Shown here piece by piece: positions 1 to 5,140 of a stretch of DNA of 5,684 nucleotides; positions within the stretch are counted from its first letter, which is position 1, and the number at the start of each line of letters is the position of its first letter. The stretch covers positions 1 through 5,684 of the forward strand of contig VGXD01000148.1 in the NCBI GenBank assembly GCA_016873525.1. The letters run 5' to 3'. The position numbers and the translations under genes were made by a program. The stretch is from Nitrospira sp. (GTDB taxonomy: Bacteria > Nitrospirota > Nitrospiria > Nitrospirales > Nitrospiraceae). Below the pieces are notes generated by a model. It had not been told where the DNA came from, ran no database searches, and was given only the letters and a program-made list of their open reading frames with translations.

Positions 1-427
1 GAACCTGTCCTTCCGCATCCCAACTGCGGCCGCTTCCCTCGAACAGCAGCTCCTCCAGAAATCTCACCAGGGGCATGTAGGGACGGATCCAAGGCGCACA
101 GGCAGGGATTGCGAGGCTCCCCGTCGGGTTTCGTTCGGTGCTGGGGGTGGCCCGATAGGCGGGCCGTATGGCCCAGTGTTTGAACCGGGACAGAATGACG
201 AACTCAATCGGGCAAGAGGCTGCGATGCGCGGATGGGCTCGGCGGTCCCGTCCGGTCTGAGGCTGCGCGTCCTGAGGGTCTTGGCCAGGATCGGGGCAAG
301 GAGGGGCAATGGGATGGCATTCGTCGGCCATGGCGCCGTCTCGGCGTTGAGGCAGGATGCCCATGGGCGAAGACGGCGGCTCGACCGCAACCGGTTCCCG
401 GAGGTGATGTGGCAGTGGCCGACCCAT
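1..427 (-). CDS. Possible 5' part of an unidentified gene, open to the left edge
   Basis: This frame is open from an in-frame TAA at 437-439 to the window edge, giving about 142 codons from the ATG at 427; later in-frame ATGs lie at 364, 331 and 76. I do not recognise the product. The first 60-70 residues are rich in Pro, Arg, Asp and Gln and look poorly folded. The later part is more protein-like, with IEFVILSRFKHWAIRPAY and then, near the edge, MPLVRFLEELLFEGSG. No start has a convincing Shine-Dalgarno sequence, so the true start is unknown and could even be the ATG at 76. The frame runs in the same direction as the desaturase upstream of it, but a hairpin separates them. The other two minus-strand frames are also long here, as expected in GC-rich DNA, so it could be chance or the decayed remains of a gene. 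Confidence 0.35.
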   Translation of the reverse strand, partial: MGRPLPHHLREPVAVEPPSSPMGILPQRRDGAMADECHPIAPPCPDPGQDPQDAQPQTGRDRRAHPRIAASCPIEFVILSRFKHWAIRPAYRATPSTERNPTGSLAIPACAPWIRPYMPLVRFLEELLFEGSGRSWDAEGQV

Positions 428-483
428 ACCAATTACTTAGCGGTCGGTTCGACGGGAAACTTGAGCCGAACGGAGCCCGTGCC

Positions 484-509
484 GGCCTGATGCCATTGCG
501 GCACAGGCC
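484..509 (-). terminator. Hairpin after the desaturase gene, no U-tract
   Basis: GGCCTG plus TGCC (484-489, 491-494) pair with GGCA plus CAGGCC (500-509) around a 5-base loop, with one bulged base at 490. In the minus direction the structure begins 14 bases after the desaturase stop. No run of T follows, so it is terminator-like rather than a textbook intrinsic terminator. A smaller alternative hairpin (GCCTT at 507-511 with AAGGC at 517-521) overlaps its base and lies immediately after the stop. Confidence 0.45.
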
Positions 510-523
510 TTGCGGGAAGGCGT

Positions 524-1384
524 CTATTCCGTTTCGGTGGAGGCGGTGCGCAACGACGTCGCCAAGCCGAGTGAGGCGAGGGTGAAAATCAGCCACTTCG
601 ACGGATCGAAGTTATACCAGCGAGGGCCGTTCCGGTAATCGCTTTGATAGGTATGGTGGTAGTTGTGGTAGCCCTCTCCGAAGGTGAGCAAGGACACCCA
701 CCAGCTGTCCCGGCTGGAATCGGCCGCGCCGTGCGGTTGCTTGCCCCAGAGGTGGCAGATGGAATTGATGCAGAACGTCGAATTGAGCACGAAGAACGTC
801 CGTCCCACACCCGCCAGCAGGAAACAGCCGAGCCCTCCGATCCAGCCGTTATAGAGAAAGCCCACCAGAAAAGGCAGGGCCAGGCCGGACAGGACGATGG
901 GCACGTAGTACCGATATTGCCACATGACGACCGGGTCCCGCTTCAGGCGCACGGCGTATTTGTCGTCCGCATAGGGGTCCGTGAAGAAAATCCAGCCGCA
1001 ATGGCTCCACCAGAACCCTCGCTGGGCGTTGTAGGGGTCCTCATCCTGATCGCAACGCGCATGGTGGCGGATATGGCTGGAGCCCCACTTGAGCGCCGTG
1101 TTTTCAAGGGCCCACCCGCCGGCAATCAACAATCCCGCCTTGACCCAATTCGGGCAGTCGAAGCTGCGATGGGCGATCAGGCGGTGATAGCCGACGGTGA
1201 TGCCGAGTCCGGTGACCATGTACAGCAGCCCGAACATGGTCCAATCCACCCAGGTGAAGTCGTAGTAATAGGCGAAGACGGGGAGGCCGATCAGCGACCC
1301 GGTGGCGATGACGCTGAAGAGAACGGCTGCCCCAACGCTAAAGGGTCTGTGTCGTGGCTGGGTGGAGGATACGGCAGGCGTCAT
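524..1384 (-). CDS. Membrane fatty acid desaturase (delta-9 / stearoyl-CoA desaturase type)
   Basis: A 286-residue integral membrane di-iron desaturase that introduces a cis double bond into an acyl chain, using O2 and an electron donor, and so sets membrane fluidity. The histidine boxes that bind the two irons are all present: HRLIAH (67-72), HIRHH (104-108) and HNYHH (240-244). NSICHLWG supplies the further conserved His211 seen in this family. Hydrophobic segments lie near residues 17-40, 47-65, 82-98, 161-180 and 183-200, as expected for the four-helix desaturase fold. There is no signal peptide and no fused cytochrome b5 or rubredoxin, so electrons must come from a separate protein. Start: the ATG at 1384 has AAGGAGG seven bases upstream. 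The RRM gene lies 78 bases upstream in the same orientation with a hairpin between them. Substrate (acyl-CoA or acyl-lipid) and exact regiospecificity cannot be read from the sequence. Confidence 0.95.
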   Translation of the reverse strand: MTPAVSSTQPRHRPFSVGAAVLFSVIATGSLIGLPVFAYYYDFTWVDWTMFGLLYMVTGLGITVGYHRLIAHRSFDCPNWVKAGLLIAGGWALENTALKWGSSHIRHHARCDQDEDPYNAQRGFWWSHCGWIFFTDPYADDKYAVRLKRDPVVMWQYRYYVPIVLSGLALPFLVGFLYNGWIGGLGCFLLAGVGRTFFVLNSTFCINSICHLWGKQPHGAADSSRDSWWVSLLTFGEGYHNYHHTYQSDYRNGPRWYNFDPSKWLIFTLASLGLATSLRTASTETE

Positions 1385-1398
1385 AGGAAGGCCTCCTT
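1385..1398 (-). promoter_or_regulatory. Desaturase ribosome binding site, able to fold into a small hairpin
   Basis: On the minus strand AAGGAGG (1398-1392) is followed by CCTTCCT and then the ATG. It fixes the desaturase start. AGGAG can pair with the CTTCCT-side bases (1397-1393 with 1385-1389, four Watson-Crick pairs and one G-U, 3-base loop), so the Shine-Dalgarno could be partly masked. The pairing is short, and any regulatory effect is inference. Confidence 0.5.
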
Positions 1399-1414
1399 GT
1401 TGAGGATGAGGATG

Positions 1415-1442
1415 GGAGGACGGCTCCGGTGAGCCGTCCTCC
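1415..1442 (-). terminator. Strong 12-bp hairpin between the RRM gene and the desaturase gene
   Basis: GGAGGACGGCTC (1415-1426) and GAGCCGTCCTCC (1431-1442) form a perfect 12-bp stem with a 4-base loop. In the minus direction it starts 20 bases after the RRM stop and ends 16 bases before the desaturase Shine-Dalgarno. The bases after it read CATCCTCATCC with no T-run. It may end the RRM transcript, act as a partial terminator, or protect the 3' end of the upstream message in a two-gene transcript. Confidence 0.6.
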
Positions 1443-1462
1443 GCACTGCTCCGCGTCGGACG

Positions 1463-1786
1463 TTAGAAGCGATCGCGACCACCGCCCCCGCCGCTTCCGC
1501 CGCGACCACCGCCGAAGCCGCCCCCACCGGTGCGTGGCTCCTGGGGCTTCGCCTCGTTGACGGTCAACGTGCGGCCGTCCATTTGGGTGCCGTTCAGCGC
1601 CGCGATAGCGGCCTTGGCTTCTTCAGCCGTCGCCATTTCCACGAAGCCGAAGCCCCGCGACTGGCCCGTGAACTTGTCCGTGATCACACGAGCGGACTCA
1701 ACCGCGCCGTGGACTGCGAACAGGTCATTCAACTGCGCCTCGGTCGCCGAATACGGCAACCCACCAACGTAAATCTTCGAACCCAT
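1463..1786 (-). CDS. Glycine-rich RRM RNA-binding protein
   Basis: A 107-residue single-stranded RNA-binding protein of the small bacterial/cyanobacterial Rbp type, acting in the cytoplasm. One RNA recognition motif spans residues about 3-80. RNP2 is IYVGGL (5-10) and RNP1 is RGFGFVEM (44-51), with the aromatic residues that stack on RNA bases (Tyr6, Phe46, Phe48). The tail (87-103) is nearly pure glycine with Phe, Ser and Arg and ends GRDRF, like an RGG-type flexible tail. The start at 1786 is preferred over the farther in-frame ATG at 1873: it has AAGGAGG six bases upstream and puts the RRM at the very N terminus, as is usual for these proteins. Relatives in cyanobacteria are often cold-induced and are thought to act on mRNA structure or stability. 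The desaturase gene lies directly downstream. The RNA targets are unknown. Confidence 0.95.
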   Translation of the reverse strand: MGSKIYVGGLPYSATEAQLNDLFAVHGAVESARVITDKFTGQSRGFGFVEMATAEEAKAAIAALNGTQMDGRTLTVNEAKPQEPRTGGGGFGGGRGGSGGGGGRDRF

Positions 1787-1792
1787 TGGGTT

Positions 1793-1799
1793 CCTCCTT
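1793..1799 (-). promoter_or_regulatory. Ribosome binding site fixing the RRM start
   Basis: AAGGAGG on the minus strand, six bases from the ATG at 1786. No such site precedes the alternative ATG at 1873, so the 29-residue N-terminal extension is rejected. Confidence 0.85.
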
Positions 1800-1954
1800 G
1801 TGGAATGATTGATATTGTCTTGAACTCGAGAAAGAAGACGAGAAAGGAAGGAACGGGCCGAAGGCGCGAACACGAGAGGCGACTTGGGTCTGGCTTCCGA
1901 TCAAATTCCCCGGACAAAACAACATCGGTTACGGGCCTTCCGTTCAACACCTCC

Positions 1955-1982
1955 ATCGCGGGCCCACGCGATAGAGTGTCAA
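1955..1982 (-). promoter_or_regulatory. Candidate promoter and operator-like inverted repeat upstream of the RRM gene
   Basis: On the minus strand a perfect -35 box TTGACA lies at 1982-1977. Starting four bases downstream of it is an inverted repeat, ATCGCG (1955-1960) and CGCGAT (1967-1972), separated by six bases, which would fall in the promoter spacer. The expected -10 position reads poorly (near GCGATG), so the promoter call is weak. If correct, the RRM message has a leader of roughly 150-170 bases (the sequence from about 1787 to 1950), in which I see no other gene. Confidence 0.25.
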
Positions 1983-1998
1983 CACCGTATCACAGGAT

Positions 1999-2020
1999 CC
2001 ACCGAAACGCAAATCGGTGG
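1999..2020 (-). terminator. Hairpin just after the 89-aa gene, no U-tract
   Basis: CCACCGA (1999-2005) and TCGGTGG (2014-2020) form a perfect 7-bp stem with an 8-base loop. In the minus direction it begins nine bases after the stop codon at 2030. GGATCCTGTG rather than T-residues follows. Confidence 0.5.
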
Positions 2021-2029
2021 GAGATTGTT

Positions 2030-2299
2030 TTACCGGGGGGCTCCCCGATGGTTCCGGCGGGGGGTCTCGGCGGAGCGGTCCGAGGCGGCGTTGCCGGTGC
2101 CAGCCAAAACCTGCCGGGAGCGCACCCCTTGTCCCAACGAACGGCCTGCCAGCAGCGTGACTTGCCGACGGATCTCATCGATGGGGACGATCGACTGACC
2201 CTTGGCCGGCGTCTCCAGTCCCAACTGCTCCCAATTGATCTTTTGCTTCGGGTTGCCGCGCTTTGCTTTGAGTGCTTGCTTACTGCCGGGCCAAGCCAT
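2030..2299 (-). CDS. Small basic protein of unknown function (89 aa)
   Basis: I do not recognise this protein. The start is well supported: ATG at 2299 with AAGGAGG five bases upstream, as strong as the sites of the two known genes downstream. The N-terminal third is very basic (MAWPGSKQALKAKRGNPKQK) and followed by INWEQLGLETP. The central stretch IVPIDEIRRQVTLLAGRS (37-54) could be one amphipathic helix, while the tail (from about 55) is rich in Arg, Ser, Gly and Pro and probably disordered. There is no signal peptide, no membrane helix and no cysteine. The positive charge would suit nucleic-acid or ribosome contact, but that is only a guess. It lies 128 bases downstream of the 115-aa gene in the same direction, and a hairpin follows its stop. 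Confidence 0.65.
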   Translation of the reverse strand: MAWPGSKQALKAKRGNPKQKINWEQLGLETPAKGQSIVPIDEIRRQVTLLAGRSLGQGVRSRQVLAGTGNAASDRSAETPRRNHRGAPR

Positions 2300-2382
2300 A
2301 GATGCCTCCTTCAGGGAGTCTCGTCATGATCTTGCTGAGTCCGGACGAACGTGCCGGCGCCGGTTGCGCCTGATGCCGGATC

Positions 2383-2407
2383 AAAGGATTCGTCGTCGCC
2401 GTCCTTT
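2383..2407 (-). terminator. Weak hairpin in the gap after the 115-aa gene
   Basis: AAAGGA (2383-2388) and TCCTTT (2402-2407) can pair around a 13-base loop, 20 bases after the stop at 2428. A second short stem, GGCGC (2356-2360) with GCGCC (2366-2370), follows. Neither is strong, and the 89-aa gene may be co-transcribed through this gap. Confidence 0.25.
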
Positions 2408-2427
2408 GCGCGGTCCGACTCTTATTC

Positions 2428-2775
2428 TTAGGCACGCGGGCTTCCGTTCTGCCGACGTTCCGGGCGGCCCCCTCGGTTTTCAGGCTCCACGGGCATGTTC
2501 GGCCCGGTCCAGATGAGGTACGGCGGCGCCTTGATGCCGCTGGCGTTCTCCGGATACTGGCGTTCGGCGTAGCGGAAGGCGATGTCCTGCGCCTCGCGGC
2601 AGGTGGGGGCTTCAAGATGGTCTGAGACGACGCGCAGGTCCAGCTTCTCTTTCTTGCAGGGAACGGAGAGATAGAGTTCGCAGGTGAAGCTGCCGGTCCC
2701 GGAGTATTGCGTGCTGACCAGCAACTGAGAGCCGTCGGTAAACGTGACCATCGGCTCGACATTCATCTTGCCCAT
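2428..2775 (-). CDS. Unknown small protein with three cysteines (115 aa)
   Basis: I do not recognise this protein. The first half alternates hydrophobic and polar residues in a way that suggests beta strands (PMVTFTDGSQLLVSTQYS, CELYLSVPC, KLDLRVVSDHL). A likely helix follows (CREAQDIAFRYAERQYPE, 59-76), then a Pro-rich turn APPYLIWTGP and a polar, probably disordered tail from about 93. Cysteines are at 32, 40 and 59. There is no signal peptide or membrane helix. The ATG at 2775 has GAGG about 11 bases upstream, which is a long spacing; an ATG three codons in, at 2766, has none. An in-frame TGA lies three codons before the start, so the N terminus cannot be longer. The 89-aa gene lies 128 bases downstream. 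The sequence looks like a real folded protein, but its role is open. Confidence 0.65.
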   Translation of the reverse strand: MGKMNVEPMVTFTDGSQLLVSTQYSGTGSFTCELYLSVPCKKEKLDLRVVSDHLEAPTCREAQDIAFRYAERQYPENASGIKAPPYLIWTGPNMPVEPENRGGRPERRQNGSPRA

Positions 2776-2904
2776 TCGTCGTCATTCCTCACTTGCCGGA
2801 CGCCGTCGGCGTCTTGCGGGGCGTCTCATCGATGTCTGCCCGCTGCGCAGGCAGCTCGCCGTCGGTGCAATCGCGGAGGGAACGGACGCAGAGGGGGCCA
2901 CTTC

Positions 2905-2932
2905 GGTTCCGCCTGCGATAGGGAGCGGAACC
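2905..2932. repeat. Inverted repeat in the gene-poor stretch
   Basis: GGTTCCGC (2905-2912) and GCGGAACC (2925-2932) are perfect complements separated by 12 bases. It could be a protein-binding site or a transcript hairpin in the leader of the 115-aa gene. No copy was seen elsewhere in the window. Confidence 0.5.
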
Positions 2933-3044
2933 GCGAACTCGATCGTAGGAGCAGCGTGTGCCAGGGAATCGATCGCGCAGGGATCAAGGAACAGGATGGA
3001 GGCGCGAGGGATGGGATAGTCACCGTCGCTCGTTATGGTGGTGC

Positions 3045-3053
3045 AGTGTAGCA
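3045..3053 (-). promoter_or_regulatory. Possible extended -10 promoter for the 115-aa gene
   Basis: The minus strand reads TGC-TACACT, an extended -10 with four of six consensus bases. No good -35 lies upstream at 16-18 bases, although TTGAAA occurs further up, near 3093. The leader to the ATG at 2775 would be over 250 bases, so the assignment is weak. Confidence 0.2.
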
Positions 3054-3191
3054 CAGCCTCTGGCGGAGTAGATACCCTTCCCGGAAGTAAAGTTTCAACA
3101 CAGTCCTGCTCCGGTCGAGATGGCTCACGGGGCGAATCGCACATAACGCGTTGAACGGGAAGGTAAAGATGGCGGCATGCGAAGCGGCGCG

Positions 3192-4781
3192 CTAAAAATT
3201 CAAGACCGTCTGCACGTAGACGTAGTTGGCGTTCCTATCGGTGGGAGTGCCTGGCGCGCCGGCGGCCAGCAAGTTCGACGTGTAGTCCCCTTTGACCAGG
3301 TAACACCAGCCGGACTCCAACGACAGGTTCGACGAGAGGTACCACCGGCCCCTCGCGTCGAAAAAATGGCCGAGAAAGTTTCCGGCCCTGCCGGTCGAGT
3401 CTTGTAACCCCGTATTCACCCATTGGTCGCGCGATTGGGCCAGCCAGAAAATCCGATGCTGGAACGACACCCGCATCACGTCCGTGGGCTGCAGGGTCAG
3501 CTTCCAGGCCGGGGAGCTGATGTTGGACCGGGAAAAGGGCTCGAAGATTCCCGCCGGGGTGAATTCGAAATTGGTCGGGCCGAAGAGCGTATCGAAGCGC
3601 CCGTTTGTGTTGCCGTTCGGATCGCGCGTGCCGCTGACGTAGTCATAGCGAAGGAGCAGGTTGGGACGCCAGGGCAGGTCGAAGGTGTAGCCGATCTGGA
3701 GATGCTGCAAGTGGGCGAGGGTGGAATGCGCGGGGCTGTTTGGCGTCACCGCCGACTTTCCCACCTGCCAGATGGTTTCTGCCTCGTAGTCCCATTCGCC
3801 CTTCGCCGGTTCCTTGTACATCCTGAAGCCCGGCGTGCTCAGCGACCGCTTGAGCCCCGGCACCGAGCCGGAGCGGGTGTCGTCTTCGATGACATAGACG
3901 TAGAGATCGGTGTGGGCCCAGGTCACCGCCCGCTGGGCCAGGAAGACCCCCCAGAAGAGGGACTTCGCGTCGGCATCGGGCTTGACGGTCAGCCGTTGCA
4001 CCGGCGCGACCGCAAAGGTCCGGACCTGCCAGGTCTTGTCGTTCCCGATGCTCCAGTGCACGCCGTCGAATGCGTTGACGGTGTTGCGGAACAGATTGCG
4101 GCCGATCAGCCGGCGCGACCCGAAATCGAAGGTCTGCCGCCCGATCGTCAATTCCGTGGACAAGCCGAGTCCGAGAAAATTGTCGCTCCCCAAGCCGCCA
4201 TAGAGTTGCAGGAGGTCCGTCTGGTCCACAAAGGAGTTGGTGCCGACGAAAGAGTCGGAGGAGCCGACGGTGCGCGCATCGATGCCTTCCACAAAGAATC
4301 GGAACATGTCGTAGCGAAGGCCGAAGGTCGGCAGGGTTTGCAGGGCCACGAGGTGCTCGCCGCTCGTTTGTCCCTTTTGATAGGGCTGATTGAGGGTTTC
4401 ATAGCGCGTTCGTTGATGGAGTCCCAGGTGCAGCCAGTCCGGCACGCGCAGAATGTTGTCCAGGTGGTAGCGGCTTTTCTTCAAAACGACGACCGAGTCA
4501 TCCGGCCAATGGTGTGGCTGCTTTTCTTGGGTGCCTTCGTCGTACTTGGTGCGGCTTCGATGAAAATGGGGCAGCGCCAGGCTCTCCTCATCGGGCGCCG
4601 AGGGGCCGTTCCGGGACGAAGAGGCGGAGGCCGCAGTTTCCGCCTCGCGGGGCCTGTCTGTCGGGCGGTTCGGGTCGTCGGGAGAGGCGAAGGCCGCCGG
4701 CCCCATCAGGAGGACCGTGAGCGACCAGAGGAGGCCGAGGCGGACCGAGCGACCGGACATCAGTCTTTGCCGTGAGCGCAT
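3192..4781 (-). CDS. Outer-membrane beta-barrel porin, alginate-export (AlgE-like) family
   Basis: A 529-residue outer-membrane protein of the alginate-export family, whose best-known member is Pseudomonas AlgE. Many relatives in nitrite oxidisers serve as general or anion-selective porins, so alginate as substrate should not be assumed. The N terminus is a Sec signal peptide with a hydrophobic core (LGLLWSLTVLLMG) and a likely cleavage at AFA|S (32/33). A polar Pro/Ser/Glu/Asp-rich linker follows to about residue 110. The barrel starts with PDWLHLGLHQRTRYETLNQP, includes the family-typical GRQTFDFGSRRLIGRNLFRN (214-233) and NAFDGV, and ends in the aromatic residue of VLNF, the signal read by the BAM assembly machinery. 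The start is uncertain: neither the ATG at 4781 nor the one at 4760 has a clear Shine-Dalgarno. The shorter form (522 aa) has the more usual signal-peptide length. It is divergent from cld. Confidence 0.92.
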   Translation of the reverse strand: MRSRQRLMSGRSVRLGLLWSLTVLLMGPAAFASPDDPNRPTDRPREAETAASASSSRNGPSAPDEESLALPHFHRSRTKYDEGTQEKQPHHWPDDSVVVLKKSRYHLDNILRVPDWLHLGLHQRTRYETLNQPYQKGQTSGEHLVALQTLPTFGLRYDMFRFFVEGIDARTVGSSDSFVGTNSFVDQTDLLQLYGGLGSDNFLGLGLSTELTIGRQTFDFGSRRLIGRNLFRNTVNAFDGVHWSIGNDKTWQVRTFAVAPVQRLTVKPDADAKSLFWGVFLAQRAVTWAHTDLYVYVIEDDTRSGSVPGLKRSLSTPGFRMYKEPAKGEWDYEAETIWQVGKSAVTPNSPAHSTLAHLQHLQIGYTFDLPWRPNLLLRYDYVSGTRDPNGNTNGRFDTLFGPTNFEFTPAGIFEPFSRSNISSPAWKLTLQPTDVMRVSFQHRIFWLAQSRDQWVNTGLQDSTGRAGNFLGHFFDARGRWYLSSNLSLESGWCYLVKGDYTSNLLAAGAPGTPTDRNANYVYVQTVLNF

Positions 4782-4837
4782 CAGAAGATTAGAGGCGGAC
4801 CGGACAGAAAGCTCTCACTCAATCGACTCCCGCCCGC

Positions 4838-4866
4838 AGTGTGGGCATTTCCCTTTGTGAAATCAA
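4838..4866 (-). promoter_or_regulatory. Weak candidate promoter for the porin
   Basis: On the minus strand TTGATT (4866-4861) and CACACT (4843-4838) are separated by 17 bases. The match is four of six and three of six to the sigma-70 consensus. It would give a leader of about 50 bases before the ATG at 4781. Confidence 0.25.
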
Positions 4867-4946
4867 GACACGGTCTTCTTTCAAACAAAAGCGGCCTCTT
4901 TCCCGGATGCCTTGTTCTGTGGGGTGGCGGCCAGCATGGTGGCCCA

Positions 4947-4963
4947 GCGAAGCTGAGCTTCGC
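4947..4963. repeat. Compact inverted repeat in the porin-cld intergenic region
   Basis: GCGAAGC (4947-4953) and GCTTCGC (4957-4963) surround the three bases TGA, forming a tight hairpin on either strand. The position between divergent genes fits a regulator site, a transcript hairpin, or one unit of a dispersed intergenic repeat. The window alone cannot tell these apart. Confidence 0.5.
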
Positions 4964-5128
4964 CACGCTCGCAAAGAAGCGGCTGAGGGAGAGGCAGGGT
5001 GAGCTTGCGGCACAGCGTGACTTTTCGATCGGAATTCAGGTAGCTTTGACCCAGGCTCGATCCGGCCAGGGGCCGACAGCGTGGAGTTTGGGGGCACGAA
5101 AGACGCGGGCTCGCTAGGGGCCCATGAC

Positions 5129-5134
5129 GGGAGG
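5129..5134 (+). promoter_or_regulatory. Ribosome binding site of cld
   Basis: GGGAGG lies six bases before the ATG at 5141 and, together with the signal peptide that follows directly, fixes the start of the gene. Confidence 0.85.
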
Positions 5135-5140
5135 CGCACC

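Larger units (their letters stand above)
2776..3191. other. Gene-poor stretch between the porin and the 115-aa gene
   Basis: I see no convincing gene here. A 120-codon minus-strand frame (2782-3144) ends six bases before the 115-aa start, but it lacks a ribosome binding site and its composition (Pro-, Ser- and Arg-rich, ending in a run of Arg) is that of chance translation. The stretch contains an inverted repeat at 2905-2932 and a possible extended -10 element at 3045-3053. The bases after the porin stop (3191 downward) show no clear terminator. Confidence 0.55.
4782..5140. other. Divergent intergenic region between the porin and cld
   Basis: This 359-base region must hold the control signals for both neighbours. 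Short minus-strand frames in it (4781-4966, 4819-5205) lack ribosome binding sites and do not resemble proteins I know. It contains a compact inverted repeat at 4947-4963, a short GC hairpin (CGGCC 5063-5067 with GGCCG 5071-5075), a weak porin promoter candidate, and for cld only a poor match (GTGACT at 5017-5022 with TAGCTT at 5041-5046, spacer 18). Confidence 0.6.

Noticed and set aside
644..1432. 262-codon plus-strand frame opposite the desaturase
   Set aside because: The minus strand carries all the histidine boxes of a desaturase with a good ribosome site; the plus frame is a GC-driven shadow.
1787..1873. Longer RRM protein starting at 1873
   Set aside because: The added 29 residues lie upstream of a near-ideal ribosome site for the ATG at 1786 and are not part of the RRM fold.
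1583..2329. 248-codon plus-strand frame spanning the RRM gene, its leader and the 89-aa gene
   Set aside because: It crosses two minus-strand genes with good ribosome sites and reads as low-complexity antisense.
2782..3144. 120-codon minus-strand frame ending six bases before the 115-aa start
   Set aside because: The spacing is operon-like, but there is no ribosome site at 3144 and the composition, with a poly-Arg end, is typical of chance translation.
3423..4775. 450-codon plus-strand frame opposite the porin gene
   Set aside because: It is the antisense shadow of a clearly recognisable porin; its Arg/Gly/Val-rich translation matches nothing known and it has no ribosome binding site.
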